A stretch of 37,226 bases of DNA, from positions 1 through 37,226 of the forward strand of contig JAWQRN010000126.1 in the NCBI GenBank assembly GCA_033557685.1, read 5' to 3'. Each line of letters begins with the position of its first letter. Position 1 is the stretch's first letter. A model generated the notes under the pieces. That model saw nothing but the letters and a program-made list of their open reading frames with translations, was not told where the DNA came from and did no database searches. Both the position numbers and the translations under genes were made by a program. The stretch is from Sperchopsis tessellata (Eukaryota; Arthropoda; Insecta; Coleoptera; Hydrophilidae). This document shows, one piece after another, positions 8,659 through 19,949 of this stretch.

Positions 8659-11600
8659 GTAAGCACTTTTATAAATTTTAGTAGTAATGCACAAAAGTCA
8701 AATGGTACAACTGCTAAAAAGTAGTAAGTAACTTTACACTTGATTTATACAATTCTTACCAGTGATAATGTGATACAGTCTGTAATTGGGAGTGATTCCA
8801 AATTACACACATCTGTTGAGGCGCAGCTCTACTATACCGAAGGTAAAAAGATCCCTCTTATCCTCGGCAATCTTTTTACGAAGCTAATATTTAAATGTAT
8901 GTTTCTGATGATATTTGTTTTCACACTGCTGTTACGGACTAGGGCTTTCCTAAATTTTACTTATCGTTGCAAAATAGTTATACCTTAGTGATTTTACCTA
9001 GGGTGCACTAGCATTGGCAATAGCTTAAGGTCACTCCTGTTCTGTGATAGGTTCAACCTGTTTGAGCAGTATAGTTTTATTAGACATTAGTTATTAAGTC
9101 AAAAGTGATTATATGTCATGATATAAAGTGACCACGTGTATTACTTTCAACAGTATAATACTGTTGAGATATTTTGTACTGCTTAATTTTCAAGTACTGC
9201 TTTGTACTTGATTTCCTTATGTTCTATAAACTGTACTGTTTTCCACAAATAATGCTTTAGAAATACAATTTATCAGTTGATGAAGTAAAGAATTTTTGCA
9301 TAATGTAATGGACAATATAGTGTAAGGGATTCCATAAGTTGTAACCCATAAAATTAATGTTGAATAAAAAACCCCAAGAACATTTCTTAAAGCAATTTAA
9401 TGGACAGAGAATTTTTTATAGTTTACATGTAGCTGTTAAAAGTGCTTGGTGGAAACTGCCGCTTAAAAGTACTAGGGTTTAGACTGAAGTGAATAGATTG
9501 AATTAAAACCCATTATGTACCTACTTTACACATTTGCGGCGGGGCACCAATTGGACGACATAATAATAATAAAACTATCTAGTGTCACTTGCAGAGATGC
9601 TACGTATATTGGATAATGTATATTTCCATGAAGAAACCAGGCGAATTATCACGATTTAGATTATCCGGATGTTTATATATTGCTATGGACTGTCTTATTA
9701 TTATAGGGAAATAATTAGATGACTGGGCACAAATTTTTATGTCCTTGAAAAGAATATTTGTTAGCCAGTAGAAGCAGCAAATTATTCGTAACCTACAAGT
9801 CTCTCCCATCTCTTGTAGTTGAATTAGCTGAAGTATGCCTAGGATCTACATACTTATTGTTTCACAGGCGAGTTATATTAACAAACTTCTGGTGCTGCGA
9901 TGGGATCCCCACTCTTCCCATTTATCACAAACATTTTTATGGAAGCTTTTGAAGAAAAAGTATTAGCATCTACTCCCGTGAAACCAAAATGTTGGTTTAG
10001 GTATGTGGACCACAACGATATTCAGTTTACATTGGAAGTTGTAGTTTCTGGGGCAATCCCTTTCTTGGATATTCTTGTTGTAAGGCATGTTGATGGCACA
10101 CTGGGCCATTCAGTTTGTTGCAAGTCCATACGCATACTAATAGGTAATCTCATGCTACATCTTCACACTACCCCTCACACAGATTTTATCAATAGTTTAT
10201 TCTTTGGTCTACAGAGCTTTCAGTCTCAGCCAAAAATATAATTTATCCGAAAAACTTGTAAGGTTAAAAATTCTCTCATGTCTAATAGATACAAATCTTC
10301 AGTTATATAAAAGATCATCCAGCATTTTTAAAATCCCACTCCGCCTAGCAAGAACCTGGATGTTGTTTGCCATGTTTACTAGCCATATATTCAGAGCACA
10401 ACAGAAAAAATAATACAGTTACTCTGCAAATATTTTATCAAGACTACTTTCTGACCTTCAATGAAAATCAGGGAAATCCTTACAAAAATAATGATCTCCA
10501 CTCACTGCAGAGAGTATGAAAGTCAAACCCGTCTCAAACAATTTGCTGTATCTCTAATAGCGGAATTATTAATCAAATTATTTCTCTAGTATAATAAGAG
10601 TGGAGATATATCTGAGGAATATAGGGAGAACACCTACCCTAAATTCATAATTTTTTTTCTGATCGTAACTGTGATGTGTGGCTGAGCGTTATCTTGCAAA
10701 AATAAATCTTTTTGATGATTTACTAGTGCAGATTGTATTTATAGCAAATACATGCTACAAACATAAAAATATACACATTTATACTAGGGAAGCATCGGGA
10801 AGAGGGGAAATGTCAGTTATTGACTATATGCTAGTAGAAGATAAAAACAGGAAGAAAGTAATGGATGTAAGAGTAGAAAGGGTGGCATAGATTGGCAGTG
10901 ATCACTATCTGCTGATGATGAGTGTGAAGGATAGGGGAGGCGATAACCGTATAGTTAAAAAACATAGCTCGGAAGCAAAGAAAACGGAAAAAATTAGAAC
11001 ATATAGAACAAATATACAAGTAATCTTGGAAAACGAATATATAAACAAGGTCTTGAGGAGGCTTAGTACAACTTCAAGAATGTAATATTGAGGGCAGCGA
11101 AGGAAGCATGTGGAGTAAGAAGGGACGTAGAAGGTAAAAAGTGGACATATGCAGAATATTAAAGGCAAAGAACCAAATTGAAACGGTTAGTAATACTGGG
11201 AAAACAAAACGAATGGAAAGAATTTGGTGAAAGAATGGAAAGGCAAAGTCTACAAATCAGTAAGTTGGTTTTCAGAATACTGAGAGGTATAGGGAAACAA
11301 GAACAATGGTCCCTCAAACATATTTTAGACAAGAATGGTAGTGTGCTAGCTGAAAATAAACCTATAATGGGAATACTCTCGGAATTGCTGGAAGATGCGG
11401 AGTATGATGAATATGCAGAGGAGGAAAGACATAGATGAACTAGATGATGATGGGGAAGTAATAAAGGAGGAGGAATTTTTCACAGCAGTAAGAAAATTAA
11501 ACTCTGAAAAGGCAGTTGGTCATGATGGAATACGCCCAGAGATGGTGAAAGATATGGGATGGGCAGGTAATAGACTTCTGAGGGCGGTGTTTATATTGGC

Positions 11601-14600
11601 ATGGATGAGTGAGGTACCTGATGACTGGAAAATCTTAATCATTCTACCTCTGTGCAAGAAAGGGGATATCAGAAAGTGTGAAAATTACAGGGGCATATCA
11701 CTTCTCAGGTAACTAAATTGAGGAAAAAACTCGAGCCATATTTGGAGGATGAGCAGAGCGGATTCAGGACAGGAAGAGACCCACAGAACCAAGTATTAAT
11801 CCTGAGGCAGGTAGCGGAACAAGTTCTGAAACAATGGGGAAGCGTACCTGTGCTTCGTAGACCTAGAGGAGGCATTTGATAGAGTAAGAATAGCTGACAT
11901 CTGGAGAATATTTAGATATAGAGGAATCGAGAAAAATTTAACGCAGGCTATAAAAAGCATTTATAACAATAACCAGTGCTATGTGAGAACTGCTAACGAG
12001 GAGTCTGATTTGTTTCCTGCTCAGAGAGGCCTTAGACAGGGAGGTATCCTTAGTCCGTGGTTGTACATATTGCTATTGGATGAAATCATGAAGAAATGAA
12101 AGTTGGAAATGAAGCCACTACAACTGAGATACTATATTTTGGAACGAGTAGCAATTTCGGTGGCGTTTGCAGACGACCTGGTATTTAATGGTGGAAGTGT
12201 TGAAGAGCTGCGGAAGAATATGGAAATATGAGTTAGAGAACTGGAGAGGAGAAACATGGCTGTCATTGACGATAAGACAAAGGTTATGATAGTGGGGAGA
12301 TCAGTTGAATGCATATAGGTGGAAAGAAAGGGACAACAACTAGAGCTAGTCCAGATGTTTAAACATTTAGGATCAATTTTAGACAGTACCGGAAAAAGTA
12401 AGAGTGATATAAATAACAGTCTTCATAGCACAGCAAATTTATATAGAGGCCTCAGTGCGGGTTTTCTGAATTGAAGGGGGATTTCTGAAGAGACAAAATT
12501 GACAGTATTTAAAACAGTGTACGTCCCTATACTGATATTCGGTAGTGAGTCTTTGGTTGTAACAGAGAGACAGAAGAGCAGGCTACAGGCGGCTGAAATG
12601 AAATACTTGAGAAAGGTGGAGGGAGTGTCAAGAAGAGGCAGAATACAAAATGAAGACTTAAGAGCAAGACTGAAAGTGAAAAAAGTGCAAGTCTATATTT
12701 AAATTTTTTAAAGCATTTAGGCCATTCTAGATGTAAATGCCTTTTCTCCAAACGCAGTACAAATTTTTTTTGCACTTTCTGTTGCATTAGTCCCAAGTTT
12801 AAATTCATAAACACACACATATTACACTATTTTCTACAGACATTTTTAAGGATTGAAATTATATTTTATATTAAAGTGAACAGTTCGAGTTGCAATGAAC
12901 GACTGAAATAAAGCATGTACTAATACAGTGCATAAACAACTCCTGGAATTATGACTCATAACATCACAAACAAGTATTGGAGTTACCGTATATTACCACA
13001 AAAGAAATAGTGAACTAATTTTCACCTTACAGAATGTATCAAAATTTAGTCTCTTCAGAACTTAATATTTTAGTTTTATGTTTTAAAAAAATTTTTTGAT
13101 ATGGGTGTAATGACCGGAACAAGTACCTTTTACCTGAAGAAATGGACACGAATTCTGGTTGGATGTTAGTCCAATCTGAGAAACAAAGTGTAATAAATGT
13201 GTATAAGAAAATGGAACTCTATGTACCATAAATTAAAACTGTATACCTTAACTAAAACTAGATATTTTATGGCTGCTGGTTTTTAAATGTAAAATTGAAA
13301 TACTTTTACCTACGCAATTCCTGAAAATGTAGGCATATATTTGAAAGTAAATATATCATGATAAACATCCAACCAGATGAACCCTCGATAATACCACAAG
13401 CTTGCAGTTTGCTAGTGAAAAATATCGTTTGCTAGCTCAGAAAATTAGAAGTATTATAAGGCGATATTTTTTCACAAGAAATTGTTTCTAGAAGCGTCAT
13501 TTTTCTACTATCTTTTAAAATAAGTAACTAGAAAACAATTTTACTACTATTTTCAGTTAAAATGTGAAGGAGAATTACCAGGAACTGTGCTTATAACAAG
13601 ACATCAGTAACTGACTTTAAGATAAGGAAAATATATTTATTAAATTTTAACAGTTGTGTCATGGCATAACAAAATGCAAATTACTAATGGCTACAGTTTT
13701 CAAGGATTAAACCATGCCAAAAATTTAAACTTAAAACCGCAGTCTTGATTAACTGTATTTAAGCGGGAAAGGAAATAAATGTAAAATACTTGAAGGCACA
13801 TTCAAAAACAAACACTTGTTTTAGTACTTATCTTTATCTAATCACTCAATTTAAAAATAAACCAGTATAGTAGGTCAAAACTAGAATAATTTGTGGACAA
13901 GATGAATGGGAGAAATCAAGCAAAGCACAGTAAATTCAATTAAATATTTCTACTAAAAATGATGTATGGATATTTAGTGAGCTGCCTTTAGTAGCAGATT
14001 GGGTGTGCCTTTGCTTTACATGTAACATACATTACAAATTACTCCTTCATTTGAGATACACAATGTTTTGTTTTATTATTTTGATTTATTAGCGCATTTT
14101 GATGTCTTATTTGATGAAATATCGAAAAATCTCCACAGGCACAATTCTGTGTTTTTTTAACTTACATTTTTTTATAATAAATTGCTACTATTTCCCTATT
14201 GTAAGGATTTACAGCAGTCAGAGATAGGATTGGTCCTGTTAAACTTTAATGGTGTTAAAACTACTAAACTGTGACCATGACAATTTAGTTCGAGGTTTAA
14301 GTAAATGTTTATACAACCTGACAACACAGCATTTTCAACGGGTTGGTAATTTGACCAATGCACAAAGCCTACATTTGCCCAGTGGAAAATGAGAAGTTGC
14401 ATAACTTGCTATATACCAACTGAAACAAAGTTGTTTCCATTGTGCTGGTTCGTCTATGACCAGCCTCATTATTGTTTAAAAAACTTCTATATGTTATAAA
14501 TATTTACACACTATTTTGAATATATATTTCTGTTTGTCCTATAAACTGTTAGAAACGTCAAATGAAATCATCCTTAGTTAGCAGATTTTCAACATTAAAT

Positions 14601-15866
14601 TACTCGTTTTGCTAATTTCTGATAAAATTATTATAATCAATTATTTCTTTGCGAAATAAGGTTCTGTTTATATAAAGATTTAAATGAGATTTTCAAACCG
14701 TAGTGGTACACTGAAATTTTTTTTCCAAATGCACTCCACAGGGACAAAATATCTTTTTCTATTCTCATTTTGGAGGAATTTTTAAAAGCTGAAGTAACAT
14801 AATCTATTTGCCACCTCTAAAAATATGTATATTAAATTATAGTCAACCCAACTTACATACGTATGCTGAATATAATTTAATGTACACATTTTAGAAAGTG
14901 GCTAATACAAAGCGATTATGTAACTTTATTTAAAATCCCTACAATATGAAAATATCAATATTTGAAGAAGATATTTTTCCTGAGCTCTTTAAGAGTGCAA
15001 AGATTGCACCGGAGCATAAGACGGGTAGCAGAGATGAAGCCAAAAATGTTCGACCAATCAGTATTTTACCTGCTTTTTCAAAAGTGATATATAATCAGTA
15101 TAATTTTAAACCTGTTATGTGTGATTTTGATCTGTAAACTTTTGTTTTGACAATTTCGATATAAATGCGATTTTATATATTTTTTTCGTGTACTGTTTAA
15201 TTGCTTTAAAACTCTTCTTATATCCAGGAATATAATCAATCAACTTTTCTTGTTTGTTAAGTACTAATATAGTCAAGATAGCTTCATAGATCAGTAATGT
15301 AGCTGACCAAGCTTTTCCTTATCCATATTGTTGATTGATGTTTTAACTTAAATATTACAATAGAAATTCCTGTTTCTCCCATAATCAGGTATTAGAGTTT
15401 TGATTAGTTTAGGGTGTGTTTCTCAGATAGCTTGTGTAATTTTCAAGAAGTGTTCATTTATTGAAGTTGTTACTTGTTTGAACTTGGGTGTATTACTTTC
15501 CATCATTCACTGTAATTATATTAAATTTCTAGATAAATACTATTGTGAAAGCAAGTTTCATTCACTTTTATTAGTTGATTTTATATCGCTAAATGTTTAT
15601 AGCTCATTCCAACTTACCGTGATAGGAAAACTCTGAATTATAAACTTCATTTGGAATTGAAGGATTTTTTAAAACTTGCAATGAATTTGTTGCATTGTTT
15701 GTTCAATAAAACATATACAAGCATATTAAACAAAAATCTTTCTTTTACAGTTGCGTCTTTACAATCTGCATGCAGAGACTCTATACTTCAGCATATTACT
15801 AAAACTGCTGTATCATCACTACCATTACCTAAACTATTGAAAGAATATCTTTTGTACCAATCGTAA
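7998..15866 (+). CDS. NEURL2: neuralized-like protein 2 (NHR + SOCS box), 2 exons, 258 aa
   Basis: NEURL2 proteins recruit substrates to Elongin B/C-Cullin ubiquitin ligases. The NHR domain binds the target and the SOCS box binds the ligase. I join 7998-8658 and 15751-15866. The phase-1 junction restores a valine (G plus TT) and the stop is TAA at 15864-15866. Residues about 11-220 form one neuralized homology repeat: RFHPYHGENI, AYRKKSFANALTFSEKPLLP, GEIFLVEIEQNESGWSGHMR and LGLTQLDP are classic NHR blocks. Residues 221-258 form the SOCS box: SLQSACRDSI, then LPLPKLLKEYLLY. The length agrees with vertebrate NEURL2 (285 aa), and a single NHR plus SOCS box separates it from neuralized itself (two NHRs plus RING). 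The ATG has A at -3. The intron is 7.1 kb and full of retroelements. Confidence 0.93.
8659..9419. other. start of NEURL2 intron, nothing identified
   Basis: AT-rich intron with short open frames that resemble no family. No repeat is seen. Confidence 0.4.
9420..9775 (-). mobile_element. Penelope-like element: inverted C-terminal piece and terminal repeats
   Basis: On the minus strand, 9770-9613 encodes the distal part of the GIY-YIG region of a Penelope-like element (ILFKDIKICAQSSNYFPIII, then IAIYKHPDNLNRD). Next, at 9480-9424, come two units of the CTAG(C/T)ACTTTTAA repeat that also occurs in the other Penelope-derived pieces of this window. This piece is head-to-head with the reverse-transcriptase part that starts about 20 bp away on the plus strand. 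Confidence 0.75.
9793..10615 (+). mobile_element. Penelope-like element reverse transcriptase, broken
   Basis: The RT region reads LAEVCLGSTYLLFHRR and then, after a frameshift near 9885, GAAMGSPLFPFITNIFMEAF. The MGSPLSP block is a Penelope hallmark. The catalytic YVDD is YVDH (10002-10013), and about 27 residues after it are deleted. FLDILVVRHVDGTLGHSV then resumes the expected order. A shifted GIY-YIG remnant follows at about 10500-10590, including CREYESQTRLKQFAVS. It cannot encode an active enzyme because the catalytic aspartate is lost and several frameshifts are present. Confidence 0.85.
10660..12712 (+). mobile_element. LINE with endonuclease and reverse transcriptase, defective
   Basis: The C-terminal end of an APE-type endonuclease comes first (HKNIHIYTREASGRG, MSVIDYMLVED, and IGSDHYLL after a stop). 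The RT follows: FFTAVRKLNSEKAVGHDGI, WKILIILPLCKKGD with NYRGISLL, AFDRVR, LRQGGILSPWLY, an intact FADD box (12166-12177), and the FKHLGSILDS and LQAAEMKYLRKVEG tail. At least four in-frame stops and several frameshifts make it inactive. It is 5'-truncated within the endonuclease and stops short of the usual C-terminal WFGH region. It is of the same broad type as the LINE tails in FANCE intron 2. Confidence 0.9.
12713..14945. other. NEURL2 intron, unassigned
   Basis: About 2.2 kb of AT-rich sequence. Open frames at 14196-14402 and elsewhere resemble no family I recognise. No tandem repeat or inverted termini are seen. Confidence 0.4.
14946..15137 (+). pseudogene. Jockey-like LINE reverse-transcriptase scrap
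   Basis: The frame reads FPELFKSAKIAPEHKTGSRD and NVRPISILPAFSKVI. This is the well-known RT block 'FP..lK.AkV.PihKkG....NYRPISlLP.fSKi'. Nothing else of the element remains on either side. It is an isolated old fragment in the NEURL2 intron, 600 bp before exon 2. Confidence 0.75.
15138..15750. other. end of NEURL2 intron, nothing identified
   Basis: AT-rich. The open frame at 15400-15636 resembles no family. The frame at 15651-15866 is NEURL2 exon 2 with intronic sequence in front. Confidence 0.4.
15751..15866 (+). CDS. NEURL2: NEURL2 exon 2, SOCS box
   Basis: The acceptor is TTCTTTTACAG with a good pyrimidine tract. The exon encodes (V)ASLQSACRDSILQHI and SSLPLPKLLKEYLLYQS. The BC-box consensus [SAP]LxxxCxxx[AVI] is met by SLQSACRDSI, and the LPLP of the Cullin box is present. 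Confidence 0.92.
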
Positions 15867-16010
15867 AGTTGTACTGAAAAAAATTCCCTCTGTATATAAA
15901 GACTGTAAATATAATTTTTAATGTATTTATAAATTGCAATTAATGTTTTAAATGTAAAGCACTTCGTTTCTTTTTGTTGTAAATTTATAGTAGACTTAAA
16001 TTATGTTTTG

Positions 16011-16016
16011 AATAAA
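16011..16016 (+). promoter_or_regulatory. NEURL2 poly(A) signal
   Basis: AATAAA lies 145 bases after the NEURL2 stop. A second AATAAA at 16085-16090 is an alternative. Confidence 0.6.
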
Positions 16017-16633
16017 CCTATTTTTATATTAATATTTATTGTTTACTTATATTTATTGTTTTGCATATTTATAAAATGGTTTCTAATAAAGAATTTTAAT
16101 TAAGTTTCATTAGGCTTTGTTTTACATAGCCCACTTTCCCCTTGACAGTAAGACAATTATCTATTTGTTTTATATGCATTTGCCATCTACTTAGTGTTGA
16201 CTCTAACTACTTAAAAATATCATTTTAAAATTAATTATTTTATGTGGGTGGTTCAGCAATTATTATTGTCAGTGAGAGGCTTGAAATATTGAATTAATAA
16301 GTCATCAAAAATGCTAGTATTGTAACGGTTTTCACCTGGCGGAGGCGTTAACTACTTTACCAAAACTAATGAACAATTACTCGTGGAGCGAGTTTGTTCT
16401 AAACCATGTGATACGTCTAATGGCAAATAATGATAATAGGACTCTCGAAGTGGGTAAATAACCTGAAATCGATTCTATTAGGAAGTGGAGATCGCCGAAG
16501 CAAATAAAATAACGCAAATATGAATAGAAGGAACACGTACAAAGATAATTGCTGCAATCGACAAGCCACCTGCAGTAAGCCGGGCACGTGCTGAATATTG
16601 AAAGTTAGGATACCCAGTAGAATAGATGAGAGC

Positions 16634-16806
16634 TATGACCAGATCGAAAATCGTCTATTAATACCTGTCGTTTTACGATTCAGGGACGAGCCGAGCTCTC
16701 TGAGTATCTATTGGAGAAAGTTATGATGGACAATAAAAGGCACGAGGACTATGACTTGCTGGATATGCGTCTATGAATACCTGTCGTTGTACGATTCAGG
16801 GACGAA
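16634..16806. repeat. short direct repeat, period 116 bp
   Basis: The run CGTCTAT(T/G)AATACCTGTCG, then TTTTACGATTCAGGGACGA (GTTGTACG... in the other copy), occurs at 16652 and 16768. It is part of the internal structure of the 1800-bp element. Confidence 0.8.
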
Positions 16807-17299
16807 CCTAGTCCTCTAGTTAACCTGTTAGTGACAATAAAAAAATACACTTGCTTAGCTGAAGGGTAAATGACTTTCCGATTGCAACAATAAATATAAC
16901 ACCTCTATAAATTACGGAAACAAAAGAATATGACAAGGAACCCTGAAAATCAAAGTACAGTAACGATGTAACAGAAATAAAATATTACAATGATAATTTA
17001 TAAAAAAAAAGAACAATGAAACTTGAAAATATAGTAACGATGTAACACATATACAATAAAATAAAACAATGCAAGGGTATACACTCGCGGCAGTTCGACG
17101 CGCATCACAGGGAGGGTTTTAGAGAGAGAGAAAATTACTGGGGTTCGTATTAATTAAACAGGTCAATTAAATATATTAGATGCGCGGAACGCTAACTAGA
17201 TATCTTTAGGCTACTTACCTAAGTTACACTTGAATAAATAAATGAAAGTCAAAAGAATTTACAACAATTAATATATTATTCTGGAGCAAGGAATAGACA

Positions 17300-17575
17300 G
17301 GCCAGTCCGGTATGTCTGCTAAGCCCGGCTCCGAATATACAACATGAATCACAAAAATGAAGATGTTCTGGTTCGAGACGTCCACAGATGAGCGGTAACC
17401 TTGCAGAAGGTCAATCCGATATGTCTCCTAAGTCTGACTCTGAATATACAAAGTGAATCCCAAAAATGAAAATGTTCCGGTTCGAGACGTCCACAGATGA
17501 GCGGTAACCTTGTAGAAGGCCAATCCGGTATGTCTGCTAAGTTTATCTCAGAATATACAACGTGAACCCCAAAAA
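17300..17575. repeat. tandem repeat, 109-bp unit, about 2.5 copies
   Basis: Units begin at 17300, 17409 and 17518 with GGCCAGTCCGGTATGTCTGC or close variants. Each of the first two full units contains GGTTCGAGACGTCCACAGAT and GAGCGGTAACCTTG. The copies differ by roughly 10 percent. The repeat lies inside the 1800-bp element, consistent with LTR or transposon subterminal arrays. Confidence 0.9.
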
Positions 17576-18124
17576 TGAATAAAATAAATGTAAAAGGAAG
17601 ATAAAATGTAAACTAACCAAGTTCTGAAGGAACTCGAGAAATAAAATGAATTGAAATTATAAAAGTACGTTAAATTTTAAGCTTGAATACTAAAATGAAA
17701 TTGAATAATATAATGAAATTTGCTCGAATAAATTTCTATCAGCGTAATGACTGTTCTCATGAAATAGTGTCGAAAAAAGACCCCTTTGTCTAATGCCCGA
17801 TATTTATGGGTTATGTCCCAACCGTGTGTATCCGACAGCCTCCTTCAATGGCCTGTAAGTTCTTCTCTTCCACATATGCAGCCTCTTAGTAAATATCTCT
17901 CTCTGTCACTCGTAGCAGTGCTCAGGGGCTCCCTTTCTGACGCTATGGAAAAATACCCCGGCGGTCGCTGACACCAGGCATGAAGCCCACATATCTTCGC
18001 TAGGTTGTGAAATTGACCATCCAGTGGCGGCACAAGAAAAATATACTTGATAAGAATAAAACTAAAATTTGATTAAAATGAAAAAAAAAATAAATAATTA
18101 AGAAATCTTGTACCGTTACAATAT

Positions 18125-18850
18125 ATTTAGTGTAACGATGCTGAAGAGCTTTTTTGACACCTTTATGAAAAATTATTTTTCTTACACCTTGAGCCACTCA
18201 TTAACTTCATGGTACCAATCTCTTTTAAATTTGGCAATAAGTGGTAGTCACTCAGGGCATAATGACTAACAGTCATTAAAATGCAGTTTTTGTGTTCAGG
18301 TACGTTATCCTGATGAAACAATACCTCGTCTCAGTTTTCCCCTCTTTTTCTCCATGATAGCATTGCACCACTAAGCTATGACCACATAGTAAATAAACAA
18401 TCAACAGTACCCCTTCGGCATCCGAAAAATTTCGTTCTTGATTAATGATGGCTAAATTTGTCTTAGAAGTCAAATGTGTTTCTGATCTCAGGTCAACATT
18501 TTCAGTACCCATTATGCTGCCATCCTTTTAAGCTTAATTCAACATGCAAAATTTTTTCAAAACTCCTTTCAGAAGAGCCACAAATTTCACCGTGACACAT
18601 TTATCCTGGAGAACTATTATGTGAACCAAATCAATATTTTCTTATATAACAACAGTTTTTGGTGTCCCATGCCTGAAGCATATTTACAAGATTATCTGAC
18701 AAGCCTAAAATCTGTACCAGTTCTTCACTACCTGATATGAAGGTGCAGATTCATCAAATACTTCACTCATATCCTTATGGATTTCTTGTGGTGATAAACC
18801 TTTGTTACAGAGATATTTTATTACAGTTTGACTTTCAAGTTTATTTATTT
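18125..18850 (-). pseudogene. mariner-family transposase relic
   Basis: Minus-strand fragments in the correct mariner order, each in a shifting frame: VIKYLCNKGLSPQEIHKDMS with EVFDESAPSYQVVKNW (18830-18705, N-terminal HTH); GTPKTVV, a stop, and ENIDLVHIIVLQDK (about 18680-18605, second HTH); AEGVLLIVYLL (about 18420-18380); the HQDN catalytic block, recognisable only after a frameshift (about 18340-18300); and SDYHLLPNLK (about 18260-18225, third catalytic region). The end of the transposase reads KRDWYHEVNEWLKV. Many stops and frameshifts make it inactive. Terminal repeats were not identified. Confidence 0.75.
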
Positions 18851-18989
18851 TTAAAAAATCTCATACTACACTTAGCAATTAACCGTCTAATTCTTGAACG
18901 CAATCATAAACACCAACAAATTTTACCTGTACTGCTTTCATCAAAAACAATTTTTTTTTGTCAGTCAATGTCATCTATGTCAGATGTCA

Positions 18990-19686
18990 GGGACAATAAT
19001 TGATGAACCATCTTCGTGTATTATTAATCTATACATACTACCTACATCCACTTTGCTTACTTATAAAATTATGATAGTAGATGGCTTCATTGCAACTACC
19101 ATTAACTTAACCTTCTACTTCAACTTCATTAGTGTAGACAGTTGTGCTCCATTAAAATATAGTAAAATAGTGTAGTGCTTAATTTCAGTGTAGTTTTGAA
19201 ATTTAAAAATGTTTATTAAGCGAAAGATCAGGTGATTTTGATTTTTGCAATTACATTGTTCGTCTCAGAACAATAAATTTAACTAATTTTACGGAAACTG
19301 AGTTTTTTATTGCCATTAGAAAATTGAAAACTAATTCACTAAGTTGTTGCTGATGGGGGGCTAAAGTAGATTGTGTGTACTTTGATTTTTGAAAGGTAGT
19401 TTGATCAGTTAAACAGTTTCAATTGGAAAAAATATACCTGGGTCTGAGTTTACCAGTCGGTACCCATCAGGTTCTAATTTGGGTCCTTTCTTATAGGTGT
19501 TCATAAAAAATTACTGAAATGTTATAAAAAATATCAAAAGTACGGTGACAGTTTATGACAAATTAATATTTAAATTAATTTAAATATGGGCATTGCTCTT
19601 TTGATATTTAATTATAGATGACAATTTTATACTGGCTATATAACTCAAATGTACATATCTAATTATTTAAAATGTTTTACATATGA

Positions 19687-19690
<4 letters not shown>
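18990..19690. other. ADCY10 3' flank, nothing identified
   Basis: AT-rich spacer between the mariner relic and the ADCY10 stop. The minus-strand AATAAA at 19217-19212 is a distant poly(A) candidate. No other feature is supported. Confidence 0.35.

Positions 19691-19691
<1 letters not shown>

Positions 19692-19736
<45 letters not shown>
19692..19736. repeat. (TA)n microsatellite
   Basis: Uninterrupted AT dinucleotide run of about 22 units just beyond the ADCY10 stop codon. Confidence 0.95.
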
Positions 19737-19740
<4 letters not shown>

Positions 19741-19805
19741 AAATCTTTATAAAAAAAATGTAACATGGTATAAAATAATATGTGTATTACTATAATATAA
19801 TATAT

Positions 19806-19949
19806 TTAGACATACAATGGTTGAGGAAGTGTAAACAGCCCAAGCTTACCTCCATTAAAATCAACTTCATGATAATCTAGTAAATTATCTGGATCACAGT
19901 GGTCTCTCCAGAAGTCGATCGTGACAGTGTTCAAATTATTATTCCAAGC
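19806..19949 (-). CDS. ADCY10: ADCY10 terminal exon
   Basis: The acceptor is AATTTTAG|GCT. It encodes AWNNNLNTVTIDFWRDHC, then NLLDYHEVDFNGG, and ends FTLPQPLYV with TAA at 19808-19806. A consensus donor (GGAG|GTAAGC) sits inside at 19850/19849, so splicing to a further exon cannot be excluded. The length and the match to the human C-terminus favour reading through to the stop. Confidence 0.75.
   Translation of the reverse strand, partial: AWNNNLNTVTIDFWRDHCDPDNLLDYHEVDFNGGKLGLFTLPQPLYV

Larger units (their letters stand above)
16321..18120. mobile_element. 1800-bp element with inverted ends (solo LTR or non-autonomous transposon)
   Basis: The left end TGTAACGGT (16321-16329) and right end ACCGTTACA (18112-18120) are perfect inverted repeats. 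With the flanking TAT/ATA the match is 12 bp. TG...CA ends starting TGTAACGG are common in insect Gypsy-type LTRs. The interior is less AT-rich than its surroundings, has no convincing coding frame, and holds its own tandem repeats. No clean 4-6 bp target duplication is visible; a TA duplication is possible if the ends are one base longer. A long solo LTR and a DNA-transposon derivative are both open. Confidence 0.55.

Noticed and set aside
12527..12820. Minus-strand open frame of 97 codons
   Set aside because: Shadow of the LINE RT tail plus adjoining intron.
14196..14402. Open frame of 68 codons on minus
   Set aside because: No recognisable family, no splice partners in phase, and the composition is that of the surrounding intron.
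15400..15636. Open frame of 78 codons just before NEURL2 exon 2
   Set aside because: AT-rich hydrophobic translation without motifs. The acceptor at 15750 joins directly to exon 1 in phase, so no extra exon is needed.
17300..17575. CRISPR-like repeat array
   Set aside because: The repeats are head-to-tail without unique spacers and the genome is eukaryotic; it is a satellite-type array in a transposable element.
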